NCBI GenBank assembly: GCA_035541775.1
Contig: DATKMP010000195.1
Span: 1-6,555, forward strand
From: DATKMP01 sp035541775
Lineage (GTDB): Bacteria; Bacteroidota; Ignavibacteria; UBA10030
Direction of reading: 5' to 3'
DNA: 6,555 nucleotides
This document shows, piece by piece, positions 1-4,984 of this stretch. Every line of letters starts with the position of its first letter. Position 1 is the first letter of the stretch. The translations under genes were made by a program, and so were the position numbers. The notes under the pieces were generated by a model. The model had not been told where the DNA came from. It did no database searches and saw only the letters and a list, made by a program, of their open reading frames with translations.

Positions 1-33
1 AATAAATAAATATTTATTTCTGTGTTGATACAT
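1..33 (-). CDS. N-terminal fragment of an unidentified protein (runs off the left edge)
   Basis: An ATG at 33-31 on the minus strand opens a frame of 11 codons, reading MYQHRNKYLFI, with no stop before the window edge. The start is supported by a near-perfect Shine-Dalgarno sequence, GGAGG at 45-41, seven bases before the ATG; this is the strongest ribosome-binding site in the window. A basic head followed by hydrophobic residues could be the start of a signal peptide or membrane segment, but 11 residues are too few to say. The gene would be transcribed in the same direction as ftsX, about 280 bases downstream of it, and has its own candidate promoter. The 3' part of this stretch is a perfect 16-base AT palindrome (4-19), so chance cannot be excluded. 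No function is assigned. Confidence 0.45.
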   Translation of the reverse strand, partial: MYQHRNKYLFI

Positions 34-88
34 TTTAAATCCTCCGATTAATGTGATTGTTTGATTGCTCACCGAACTATCATATAAG

Positions 89-117
89 AATATTAAAGCA
101 TCTCCTCATAAGTTCAA
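89..117 (-). promoter_or_regulatory. Candidate promoter for the partial left-edge gene
   Basis: On the minus strand, TTGAAC (117-112) and AATATT (94-89) are separated by 17 bases, each matching the sigma-70 consensus at four of six positions. The predicted start would lie near 82, giving a leader of about 50 bases before the GGAGG/ATG at 45-31. A second possible -10, TATGAT at 84-79, lacks a good -35. In such AT-rich sequence chance matches are common, so support comes mainly from position ahead of a strong ribosome-binding site. Confidence 0.3.
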
Positions 118-250
118 ACACTCCATCCTTTCCCACCATACCCACATCCGTACAAAAAAGTGAAAATGAAATTTGAAATACCTTGAAAGAATGGTATCGT
201 TTCTTTTAAATAAAGTCAAGTTAAAACCCTAATATCTTCTTAAAAATATT

Positions 251-287
251 CCCGATAAAAATTTATGTCCGAAGATCAGGGCTTTTT
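251..287. terminator. Possible weak terminator downstream of ftsX
   Basis: CCCGAT (251-256) can pair with ATCAGGG (275-281) with one bulged base, leaving a loop of about 18 bases. On the minus strand, the direction of ftsX, the stem is followed by an AT-rich AATATTTTTAAG stretch. On the plus strand it is followed by CTTTTTATTT. The stem is short and bulged, so this is a weak call; it is the best candidate for ending the ybaB-recR-pheA-ftsX transcript. Confidence 0.3.
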
Positions 288-313
288 ATTTCGTTTTATA
301 AAAACGACTTCAG

Positions 314-1189
314 CTAAATTACTTTTCCACTGATAAATCTTCTCACGGAAATCATGCTTCCAAGCAATCCGAGCACGCATCCCGCCGCAATGATCGCTGC
401 ATAATAGTACGGCTGCACCTGAACAAACTCCGAAAGCTGTACGGTGAGCCAGCGTTCCATATAATTGAAGACAAGAAAAATCATGCCCGCCGCAATAGCC
501 CCGCCAAACAATCCTTGCAGTAACCCTTCCAATAAAAACGGAGTGCGGATAAAACCGCGCGTAGCACCGATGAGTTTCATGGTTTGAATAATTTTTCGCT
601 TGGCGTAAATGGCAAGACGAATGGTGTTGGCAACAAGAATAATTGACGAAAGGAGCACGAACACACCGACGCCGAGCATAATCCAGAGCAACGTTACCGC
701 TTCACGGTCAAGCATTTCCAACAATTGCTTGCGATAAATAACATCATCCACACCTTTACTCGCTTTCACCTGATCGTTGATGATTGCCGCTTGTGCCGCC
801 GTTTTATATCCATCTTTTAAATAAATTTTGAACGATGCCGGCAGCGGATTGAAGTTCAGTACTTTGTACACGTCTTCGCCGAATTCCGTCTGAAATATCT
901 TTGCCGCTTCGTCTTTAGAAATGTAACGCACTTCGCGTACGCCTTCTATTGCTTCTATCGTACGTTTCATTTGCATCGTTTGATCGCTCGAAAGCTGGTC
1001 GCTCAAAAACGCTTCCATCTCCACTTTTTCACGCAGCGAATTGACAACAGTGTTGGCATTAAAAAATAAGATGGCAAAAAAACTGATGAGCAAAAGTGAA
1101 ATGCAGATTGTGAAGATCGCGGCAAGCATGGAAAATTTTGCGCGTTGAAAACCGGAAAACCCTTCTTTGAGTGCATAGCGAATTTGCAT
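314..1189 (-). CDS. ftsX: Cell division protein FtsX (ABC-type permease subunit)
   Basis: FtsX is the membrane partner of the ATPase FtsE. In the families studied, FtsEX acts at the septum, driving peptidoglycan hydrolase activation and helping divisome assembly. The 291-residue protein shows the FtsX layout. A short basic cytoplasmic head is followed by membrane segment 1 (about 20-44) and a soluble extracytoplasmic domain (about 45-163). Three more membrane segments follow (about 165-188, 217-243, 262-286). The stretch before segment 3, with KRKIIQTMKLIGAT at about 198-210, matches the conserved FtsX cytoplasmic loop. The ATG at 1189 has GAG within TGAGATAGTC just upstream. It lies 15 bases after the pheA stop and is last in the ybaB-recR-pheA-ftsX run. 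No ftsE is adjacent, so the ATPase must be encoded elsewhere. A generic MacB-like permease is less likely given the length and the single small outer domain. Confidence 0.9.
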   Translation of the reverse strand: MQIRYALKEGFSGFQRAKFSMLAAIFTICISLLLISFFAILFFNANTVVNSLREKVEMEAFLSDQLSSDQTMQMKRTIEAIEGVREVRYISKDEAAKIFQTEFGEDVYKVLNFNPLPASFKIYLKDGYKTAAQAAIINDQVKASKGVDDVIYRKQLLEMLDREAVTLLWIMLGVGVFVLLSSIILVANTIRLAIYAKRKIIQTMKLIGATRGFIRTPFLLEGLLQGLFGGAIAAGMIFLVFNYMERWLTVQLSEFVQVQPYYYAAIIAAGCVLGLLGSMISVRRFISGKVI

Positions 1190-1204
1190 GACTATCTCAT
1201 ACGG

Positions 1205-2050
1205 TTAGGATGTTTTACGGACAACGCCTGCATAACTGCCGAACACGCGAACGAAGGAGCAGACTTCCTGAAGATGACGCAGCGCCCGCTGAATTTTTTC
1301 ATCATGCAGCGCGCCGTCGATGTCAACGTAAAATAAATATTGCCACGGCCTGCCGATGAACGGCCGCGATTCGATTTTAAGTAAATTGATATCGCGCAGC
1401 GTGAACACTGCAAGCGCTTTGAACAATGCGCCCGGCGTATCCTTTACGGCAAATGTCAACGACGTTTTTGCCCGGCCTTTGATGCGAATTTGCTTTTTCG
1501 AAAGCACAAGAAAGCGCGTAAAGTTTTCATGGTCCGATTCGACGTTGCGCTGCAAAATACGCAATCCATGCTGGCGAACAGCTGCCCCGCTGGCAATCGC
1601 CGCGCTGTCTTTCCGATTTTCTTCACGAATCATTCGCGCAGCAGCAGCTGTATCGTGAAATGCAATAACTTTGACATTCTTGAGTGATCCAAGAAATGTT
1701 TCACATTGTCCTAACGCTTGCGGCTGAGAGTAAATTTGTTTTACGTCTTTCAATTTTGTTCCGGGCAGTGCGGCAAGATTCAATTCGATGCGCAATTGTG
1801 TTTCACCGACAATCACCAAGTTGTGCTTCAGCAGCAAATCATAATTCTGATGAATGCTTCCGAAAACAGAATTTTCAATCGGCACAATACCGAATGCACC
1901 GCGAGATTGTTCGACACTGCGAAACACTTCTGCAAAGACAGGTTTAGGGAGAGCATGAACGTAGCGGCCGAAATATTTACGGGCTGCCTGCTCGCTAAAC
2001 GATCCTTGTTCACCTTGAAAAAATACTGTTTGTTGGTTCATACGAATCAT
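1205..2050 (-). CDS. pheA: Prephenate dehydratase with C-terminal ACT domain
   Basis: Converts prephenate to phenylpyruvate, water and CO2, the committed step of phenylalanine synthesis in the cytoplasm. Numbered from the ATG at 2050 (281 residues), the catalytic domain spans about 7-183. It shows the N-terminal G-x-x-G-[ST]-F-S motif (13-19), VPIENS (56-61) and the active-site TRF motif (178-180). The ACT domain (about 197-275) carries PGALFKAL (206-213) and ESRP (227-230), the family's phenylalanine-binding elements, so feedback inhibition by phenylalanine is expected. There is no chorismate mutase domain, so it is the monofunctional type. The open frame extends 32 codons further upstream, but that part lies inside recR. 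The start is either 2050 or the in-frame ATG at 2041. Neither has a clear Shine-Dalgarno sequence, and the recR stop is 7 bases away, so translation is probably coupled to recR. Confidence 0.95.
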   Translation of the reverse strand: MIRMNQQTVFFQGEQGSFSEQAARKYFGRYVHALPKPVFAEVFRSVEQSRGAFGIVPIENSVFGSIHQNYDLLLKHNLVIVGETQLRIELNLAALPGTKLKDVKQIYSQPQALGQCETFLGSLKNVKVIAFHDTAAAARMIREENRKDSAAIASGAAVRQHGLRILQRNVESDHENFTRFLVLSKKQIRIKGRAKTSLTFAVKDTPGALFKALAVFTLRDINLLKIESRPFIGRPWQYLFYVDIDGALHDEKIQRALRHLQEVCSFVRVFGSYAGVVRKTS

Positions 2051-2057
2051 CAATTTT

Positions 2058-2657
2058 TTAAACGGCAATTCTGCCTTCGAGCGCTCTCGTAAGCGTTGCT
2101 TCGTCTGCAAATTCCAAATCGGAGCCGACCGGCAAACCGCGAGCAATGCGCGTGATTTTGATGCCGAGCGGCTTCATTAATTTCGAAAGATACAGCGTTG
2201 TCGCCTCGCCTTCCACGTTCGGATTGAGCGCAAGAATAATTTCCTGCATTTCGGGTGTGGACAGCCGCTGCAGCAATTCTTTAATTTTCAGATCGTCGGG
2301 GCCGATACCGTCTAACGGCGAAAGCGCTCCGCCGAGAACATGATACAACCCGCGGTACTCGTTTGTCTTTTCAATCGCCAGAACATCGTTCGGTTCTTCC
2401 ACCACACAGATCGATGAGCGGTCGCGTTTTATGTTGGCACAAATTGAACACGGATCCGTCTCCGTGATATTGGAACACACGGAACAGTACCGAACTTTAT
2501 CTTTTACATTGATCAACGCCTTCGCCAGCGTTACCACTTCCTCGCGCGACATTTTCAAAATGTACAACGCCAGCCGATGCGCTGTTTTTCTTCCGATGCC
2601 GGGAAGCTGGGCGAATTGTTCTGCTAATTGCTCAATGGATTCTGCCGTATAAAACAT
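2058..2657 (-). CDS. recR: Recombination mediator protein RecR
   Basis: RecR works with RecO (and RecF) to load RecA on single-stranded gaps during recombinational repair. At 199 residues it is the normal family length. All expected parts are visible in order. A helix-hairpin-helix with LPGIGRKTA lies at 18-26. A four-cysteine zinc finger uses C58, C61, C70 and C73. The Toprim domain starts near 82 with VVEEPNDVLAIE. The conserved YHVLGGALSPLDGIGPDDL block falls at about 105-123, and RGLPVGSDLEFAD at about 173-185. The ATG at 2657 starts one base after the TAA of the upstream nucleoid-associated protein gene, with GGGATG in that gene's last codons as a possible ribosome-binding site. This ybaB-recR pairing is widely conserved, and the one-base gap implies coupled translation. 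Confidence 0.98.
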   Translation of the reverse strand: MFYTAESIEQLAEQFAQLPGIGRKTAHRLALYILKMSREEVVTLAKALINVKDKVRYCSVCSNITETDPCSICANIKRDRSSICVVEEPNDVLAIEKTNEYRGLYHVLGGALSPLDGIGPDDLKIKELLQRLSTPEMQEIILALNPNVEGEATTLYLSKLMKPLGIKITRIARGLPVGSDLEFADEATLTRALEGRIAV

Positions 2658-2658
2658 C

Positions 2659-3003
2659 TTACATCCCGGGAATTTTTAGGCCAGGAATATTAGGCATCAT
2701 ACCGCCGGTTACTTTTTGCATTTCTTCGTTCGCCAATGCCGTAGATTTTTCTAATGCTTGGTTCACTGCCGCAACCACAAGGTCTTCTAAAATTTCTTTC
2801 TCTTCCGGATTCACAACTTCTTTTTCAATTTCAATTTTTGTGAGATGCTGCTTGCCGTTCGCCGTCACTTTCACCATTCCTCCGCCAGCTTCGGCAGTGA
2901 CAAATTTATTTTCAAGTTCCGCCTGCACTTGTTCCATCCGCTGCTGCATCTGTTGAACCTGCTTCATCATCTGCTGCATATTGGGCATTGCGCCTTTGAA
3001 CAT
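2659..3003 (-). CDS. ybaB: YbaB/EbfC family nucleoid-associated protein
   Basis: A small DNA-binding protein that dimerises in a tweezer-like shape and coats the nucleoid in the family members studied. The 114-residue product begins MFKGAMPNMQQMMKQ. A long glutamine- and methionine-rich coiled-coil helix (about 8-32) is followed by the family core with EAGGGMVKVTANG (about 38-50). A second helix (about 71-97) and a glycine/proline/methionine-rich tail complete it. The frame opens 22 codons further upstream, but the ATG at 3003 is chosen because GGAGA (3016-3012) sits seven bases before it and the family starts here. It is first in a four-gene run with recR, pheA and ftsX. In many bacteria dnaX precedes ybaB; here the upstream neighbour is a non-coding stretch and a divergent tRNA gene. 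Confidence 0.95.
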   Translation of the reverse strand: MFKGAMPNMQQMMKQVQQMQQRMEQVQAELENKFVTAEAGGGMVKVTANGKQHLTKIEIEKEVVNPEEKEILEDLVVAAVNQALEKSTALANEEMQKVTGGMMPNIPGLKIPGM

Positions 3004-3040
3004 ATTTTTTTCTCCAATGACTATAAATAATTCTGAAAGT

Positions 3041-3069
3041 AATATAGCCGTAAATGGAAGGAAAAGCAA
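3041..3069 (-). promoter_or_regulatory. Candidate promoter of the ybaB-recR-pheA-ftsX run
   Basis: On the minus strand, TTGCTT (3069-3064) and TATATT (3046-3041) are spaced by exactly 17 bases. The -10 matches the consensus at five of six positions; the -35 keeps only TTG. The predicted start near 3034 would leave a leader of about 30 bases containing the GGAGA ribosome-binding site of ybaB. It is the only reasonable candidate between ybaB and the divergent tRNA promoter. Confidence 0.4.
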
Positions 3070-3093
3070 CGGAAGGAAATTTCAAACCAATTC

Positions 3094-3122
3094 TTGACTT
3101 TCGAGTATTTTGGAAATATATT
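3094..3122 (+). promoter_or_regulatory. Sigma-70-like promoter reading toward tRNA-Asn
   Basis: TTGACT (3094-3099) and TATATT (3117-3122) are separated by exactly 17 bases, each matching the consensus at five of six positions. This is the best promoter in the window. The predicted start is near 3129. The first gene downstream on this strand is the tRNA at 3288, so the transcript would carry a leader of about 160 bases. It is divergent from the candidate ybaB promoter, and their -35 elements are about 25 bases apart. Confidence 0.6.
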
Positions 3123-3130
3123 AGATACGG

Positions 3131-3157
3131 AAGCTCATCGTGCTCGATGAGCTTTTT
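3131..3157 (+). terminator. Terminator-like hairpin at the start of the tRNA leader
   Basis: AAGCTCATCG (3131-3140) pairs perfectly with CGATGAGCTT (3145-3154) around a TGCT loop, and a run of five T (3153-3157) follows on the plus strand. This is the form of a rho-independent terminator, but it begins only about two bases after the predicted transcription start at 3129. GGAAGCT (3129-3135) can instead pair with AGCTTCC (3172-3178), which would break the hairpin. It may therefore be an attenuator, a 5'-protecting hairpin, or a terminator for a very short RNA. On the minus strand no T run follows. Confidence 0.5.
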
Positions 3158-3168
3158 GATTGTTCTGT

Positions 3169-3241
3169 GATAGCTTCCGGCCAAAACGATGGCGGAGCAT
3201 CCTGCTGAAATCCCGATAGCGTCGGGATGGAGGTTTCAATC
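3169..3241 (+). pseudogene. Degenerate tRNA-Asn-like segment in the tRNA leader
   Basis: This stretch repeats pieces of the downstream tRNA in the same order. GATAGCT (3169-3175) equals the start of its D-arm region at 3293-3299. The 20 bases at 3188-3207 match 3301-3320 at 17 positions. AGGTTTCAATC (3231-3241) resembles the T-arm AGGTTCGAGTC (3337-3347) at 8 of 11. An 11-base excess lies between the first two blocks, and the anticodon-arm region is replaced by a CCCGATAG-type hairpin. No acceptor stem or anticodon loop can be formed, so it is not a working tRNA. It may be a decayed duplicate, or a dispersed repeat that resembles a tRNA by descent. Confidence 0.4.
3210..3228. repeat. Short palindromic repeat-like hairpin
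   Basis: ATCCCGA (3210-3216) and TCGGGAT (3222-3228) form a perfect seven-base-pair stem around TAGCG. Very similar CCCGATAG...CGGG palindromes are, from memory, common intergenic elements in some Bacteroidetes/Chlorobi-group genomes; only one copy is visible here. No T run follows on either strand, so it is unlikely to be a rho-independent terminator. Confidence 0.4.
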
Positions 3242-3287
3242 GGTATTGATGGGCAACGAGATCGAAGTTGAACGTTGCTGTCACCAT

Positions 3288-3362
3288 TCCGCGATAGCTC
3301 AATGGTGGAGCATCCGGCTGTTAACCGGAGGGTTGTAGGTTCGAGTCCTACTCGCGGAGCCA
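3288..3362 (+). tRNA. tRNA-Asn (anticodon GUU)
   Basis: A complete cloverleaf can be folded by eye. The acceptor stem is TCCGCGA (3288-3294) with TCGCGGA (3352-3358), discriminator G at 3359 and encoded CCA at 3360-3362. The D stem is GCTC/GAGC with a short loop. The anticodon stem is TCCGG/CCGGA around CTGTTAA, with GTT at 3320-3322. The variable loop has five bases, and the T stem GTAGG/CCTAC encloses TTCGAGT. The GUU anticodon reads asparagine codons AAC and AAU. It is the only plus-strand gene, and is convergent with gnd and divergent from ybaB. Transcription probably starts near 3129, so RNase P must remove a long, structured leader. Confidence 0.97.
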
Positions 3363-3369
3363 AAGCAAA

Positions 3370-3391
3370 GAGTTTTTTCTCGGCTTTTTTT
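3370..3391 (+). terminator. Possible weak terminator just after tRNA-Asn
   Basis: GAG (3370-3372) can pair with CTC (3379-3381) in front of GGC and a run of seven T (3385-3391). A wider pairing, AAAGCAAA (3362-3369) with TTTGCTTT (3393-3400), encloses the same bases. The T run is good but the short stem is weak, so the stronger hairpin at 3412-3439 may do the real work. Confidence 0.35.
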
Positions 3392-3411
3392 ATTTGCTTT
3401 CACGAAAACAC

Positions 3412-3439
3412 AAACGGCTCAGATTGCTCTGAGCCGTTT
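3412..3439. terminator. Strong bidirectional terminator between tRNA-Asn and gnd
   Basis: AAACGGCTCAGA (3412-3423) pairs perfectly with TCTGAGCCGTTT (3428-3439) around TTGC, a 12-base-pair stem with a GC-rich core. The plus strand ends in TTTT (3437-3440). The minus strand ends in TTTGTGTTTT. It begins 25 bases after the gnd stop codon and about 50 after the tRNA, so it can end both convergent transcripts. Confidence 0.85.
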
Positions 3440-3464
3440 TGGTGTTGAACCCGATGAATCGATA

Positions 3465-4919
3465 TTAAACGACGTACGTCGATGAAGCCGTATCGCCGCC
3501 ATGTCCCGTCCAATTTGTATGGAAGAATTCGCCGCGCGGTTTATCGATTCGTTCGTACGTGTGTGCGCCGAAGTAATCGCGCTGTGCTTGCAATAAATTC
3601 GCCGGCAGCCATTTGTGGCGATAGCCATCGTAAAATGCCAGCGATGAACTCATGGCGGGAATGGGAATGCCAATCTGTGCGGCTGTGGCAACAACCTTAC
3701 GCCACGATTCCTGACAACTCGCCATGATTTTTTTGAAGTACGGATCGAGCAGCAAATTTTGTAATTCAGGGTTTTTATCGTACGCGATTTTAATTTTACC
3801 GAGGAACGTACTGCGAATAATACATCCGCCGCGCCAGAGCAGTGCAATGCCGCCGTAATTCAAATCCCATTGATATTCCTTTGCGGCTTCCTTCATCAAC
3901 ATGTATCCCTGCGCATACGAAGTAATTTTGGAAGCATACATGGCTTTGCGGAGATCTTCCACGAATGCTTTTTTGCCTGCAGCGATTTTTTTCTTGGCAG
4001 GGCCTTTTAAAATTTTCGATGCAGCAACCCGTTCATCTTTAATTGCCGAAAGGCAGCGCGAAAACACCGCCTCGGAAACCATCGTCATCGGAATACCGAG
4101 ATCGAGCGCAGAAACGCTCGTCCATTTGCCGGTCCCCTTTTGTCCTGCCGTGTCAAGAATTGAATCAAGAACATATTTTTTCTTTTCATCTTTGTAATTC
4201 AAAATGTCCCGTGTGATTTCGATCAGGTAAGAACTCAGTTCTCCGTCGTTCCATTGTTTAAATGTCTCGTACATTTCTTTGTTGCTCATGCCGATGCCTT
4301 CTTTCATCAGCTGGTAGCATTCGCAAATGAGTTCCATATCGCCGTATTCGATTCCGTTGTGCACCATCTTCACAAAATGTCCAGCGCCGTCGTTCCCGAC
4401 CCAATCGCAGCATGGCGTGTCACCCACTTTGGCGGCAATCGCTTGCAAGATCGGTTTGACAGCCGGCCATGCTTGCGGTGAACCGCCCGGCATAATCGAT
4501 GGTCCGCGCAGTGCGCCTTCTTCGCCGCCCGAAACGCCGGTGCCGATAAACAGCAATCCTTTGCTTTCTAAATATTTTGTTCTGCGAATCGTATCAGGAA
4601 AATGTGAGTTGCCTCCATCGATGATGATATCGCCTTTTTCCAAATGTGGAATAAGCATTTCAATAAATTCATCCACCGGTTTGCCTGCTTTCACCATCAG
4701 CATGACTTTGCGCGGGGCTTTTAACGAGGCAACTAATTCCGGAATACTGTTCGTGCCGATAATTTTTTTCCCCTGCGCTCTGCCGTTGAGGAAGTGCGTG
4801 ACTTTTTCGACGGTTCGATTAAAAACCGCAACCGTGTACCCCCTGCTTTCAATATTCAGCACCAGGTTTTCCCCCATCACTGCCAACCCCACCAATCCAA
4901 AATCTGCTTGTTGTGACAT
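3465..4919 (-). CDS. gnd: 6-phosphogluconate dehydrogenase, decarboxylating
   Basis: Oxidises 6-phosphogluconate to ribulose 5-phosphate and CO2, usually with NADP+, in the oxidative pentose phosphate pathway. The 484-residue protein is full length. The N-terminal Rossmann domain has GLAVMG (11-16) and NRT (34-36), which suits NADP use. DGGNS is at 101-105 and SGGEEGA at 130-136. The catalytic region includes K184, HNG (187-189) and E191. The family signature DTAGQKGTGKW spans 256-266. The C-terminal tail contributes R447 and H453 of the neighbouring-subunit substrate site, by homology to characterised enzymes. The frame continues 63 codons upstream, into the kdgK coding region, but the ATG at 4919 is chosen because the family starts with this MSQQADFGLVG-type sequence. 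An AAAGAAAG stretch gives a weak ribosome-binding site. It lies 65 bases after the KDG kinase gene with no terminator between them. Confidence 0.97.
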   Translation of the reverse strand: MSQQADFGLVGLAVMGENLVLNIESRGYTVAVFNRTVEKVTHFLNGRAQGKKIIGTNSIPELVASLKAPRKVMLMVKAGKPVDEFIEMLIPHLEKGDIIIDGGNSHFPDTIRRTKYLESKGLLFIGTGVSGGEEGALRGPSIMPGGSPQAWPAVKPILQAIAAKVGDTPCCDWVGNDGAGHFVKMVHNGIEYGDMELICECYQLMKEGIGMSNKEMYETFKQWNDGELSSYLIEITRDILNYKDEKKKYVLDSILDTAGQKGTGKWTSVSALDLGIPMTMVSEAVFSRCLSAIKDERVAASKILKGPAKKKIAAGKKAFVEDLRKAMYASKITSYAQGYMLMKEAAKEYQWDLNYGGIALLWRGGCIIRSTFLGKIKIAYDKNPELQNLLLDPYFKKIMASCQESWRKVVATAAQIGIPIPAMSSSLAFYDGYRHKWLPANLLQAQRDYFGAHTYERIDKPRGEFFHTNWTGHGGDTASSTYVV

Positions 4920-4984
4920 AATGTTTTTCTTTCTTTTGTAAAATGTAATGATAAATAATGATCGTTTTGAAACTTGAATGGTTG

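Larger units (their letters stand above)
34..313. other. AT-rich intergenic region between ftsX and the left-edge gene
   Basis: About 280 bases without a credible gene on either strand. It holds the ribosome-binding site and candidate promoter of the left-edge gene, a weak hairpin (ATACC 178-182 with GGTAT 193-197), and terminator-like structures near ftsX. A short perfect inverted repeat (TCGTTTT 291-297, AAAACGA 301-307) lies just after the ftsX stop. I see no RNA gene, insertion sequence or tandem repeat. Confidence 0.5.

Noticed and set aside
4..19. Perfect 16-base AT palindrome as a possible protein-binding site or origin element
   Set aside because: It is composed only of A and T in an AT-rich stretch and falls inside the start of a probable coding sequence, so chance is the simpler explanation.
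1718..2092. Plus-strand open frame of 124 codons opposite pheA
   Set aside because: Antisense to a conserved coding region, overlapping other shadow frames, with no motif or ribosome-binding site.
2051..2146. Longer pheA start, adding 32 residues
   Set aside because: The extension is read from inside recR in another frame, and the prephenate dehydratase domain begins only a few residues after the ATG at 2050.
3004..3069. Longer ybaB start with a hydrophobic head that looks like a signal peptide
   Set aside because: YbaB is cytoplasmic, and the ATG at 3003 has a proper GGAGA ribosome-binding site; the hydrophobic head is translated leader sequence.
3121..3363. Minus-strand open frame of 80 codons containing RVGLEPTTLRLTAGCSTIELS-like residues (shown in part)
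   Set aside because: It is the antisense translation of tRNA-Asn and its leader, a well-known source of spurious protein calls. It has no ribosome-binding site or domain.
4327..4941. Plus-strand open frame of 204 codons opposite gnd
   Set aside because: It lies entirely antisense to a highly conserved full-length enzyme gene and its start region. The translated sequence is low in recognisable motifs and has no plausible ribosome-binding site or promoter.
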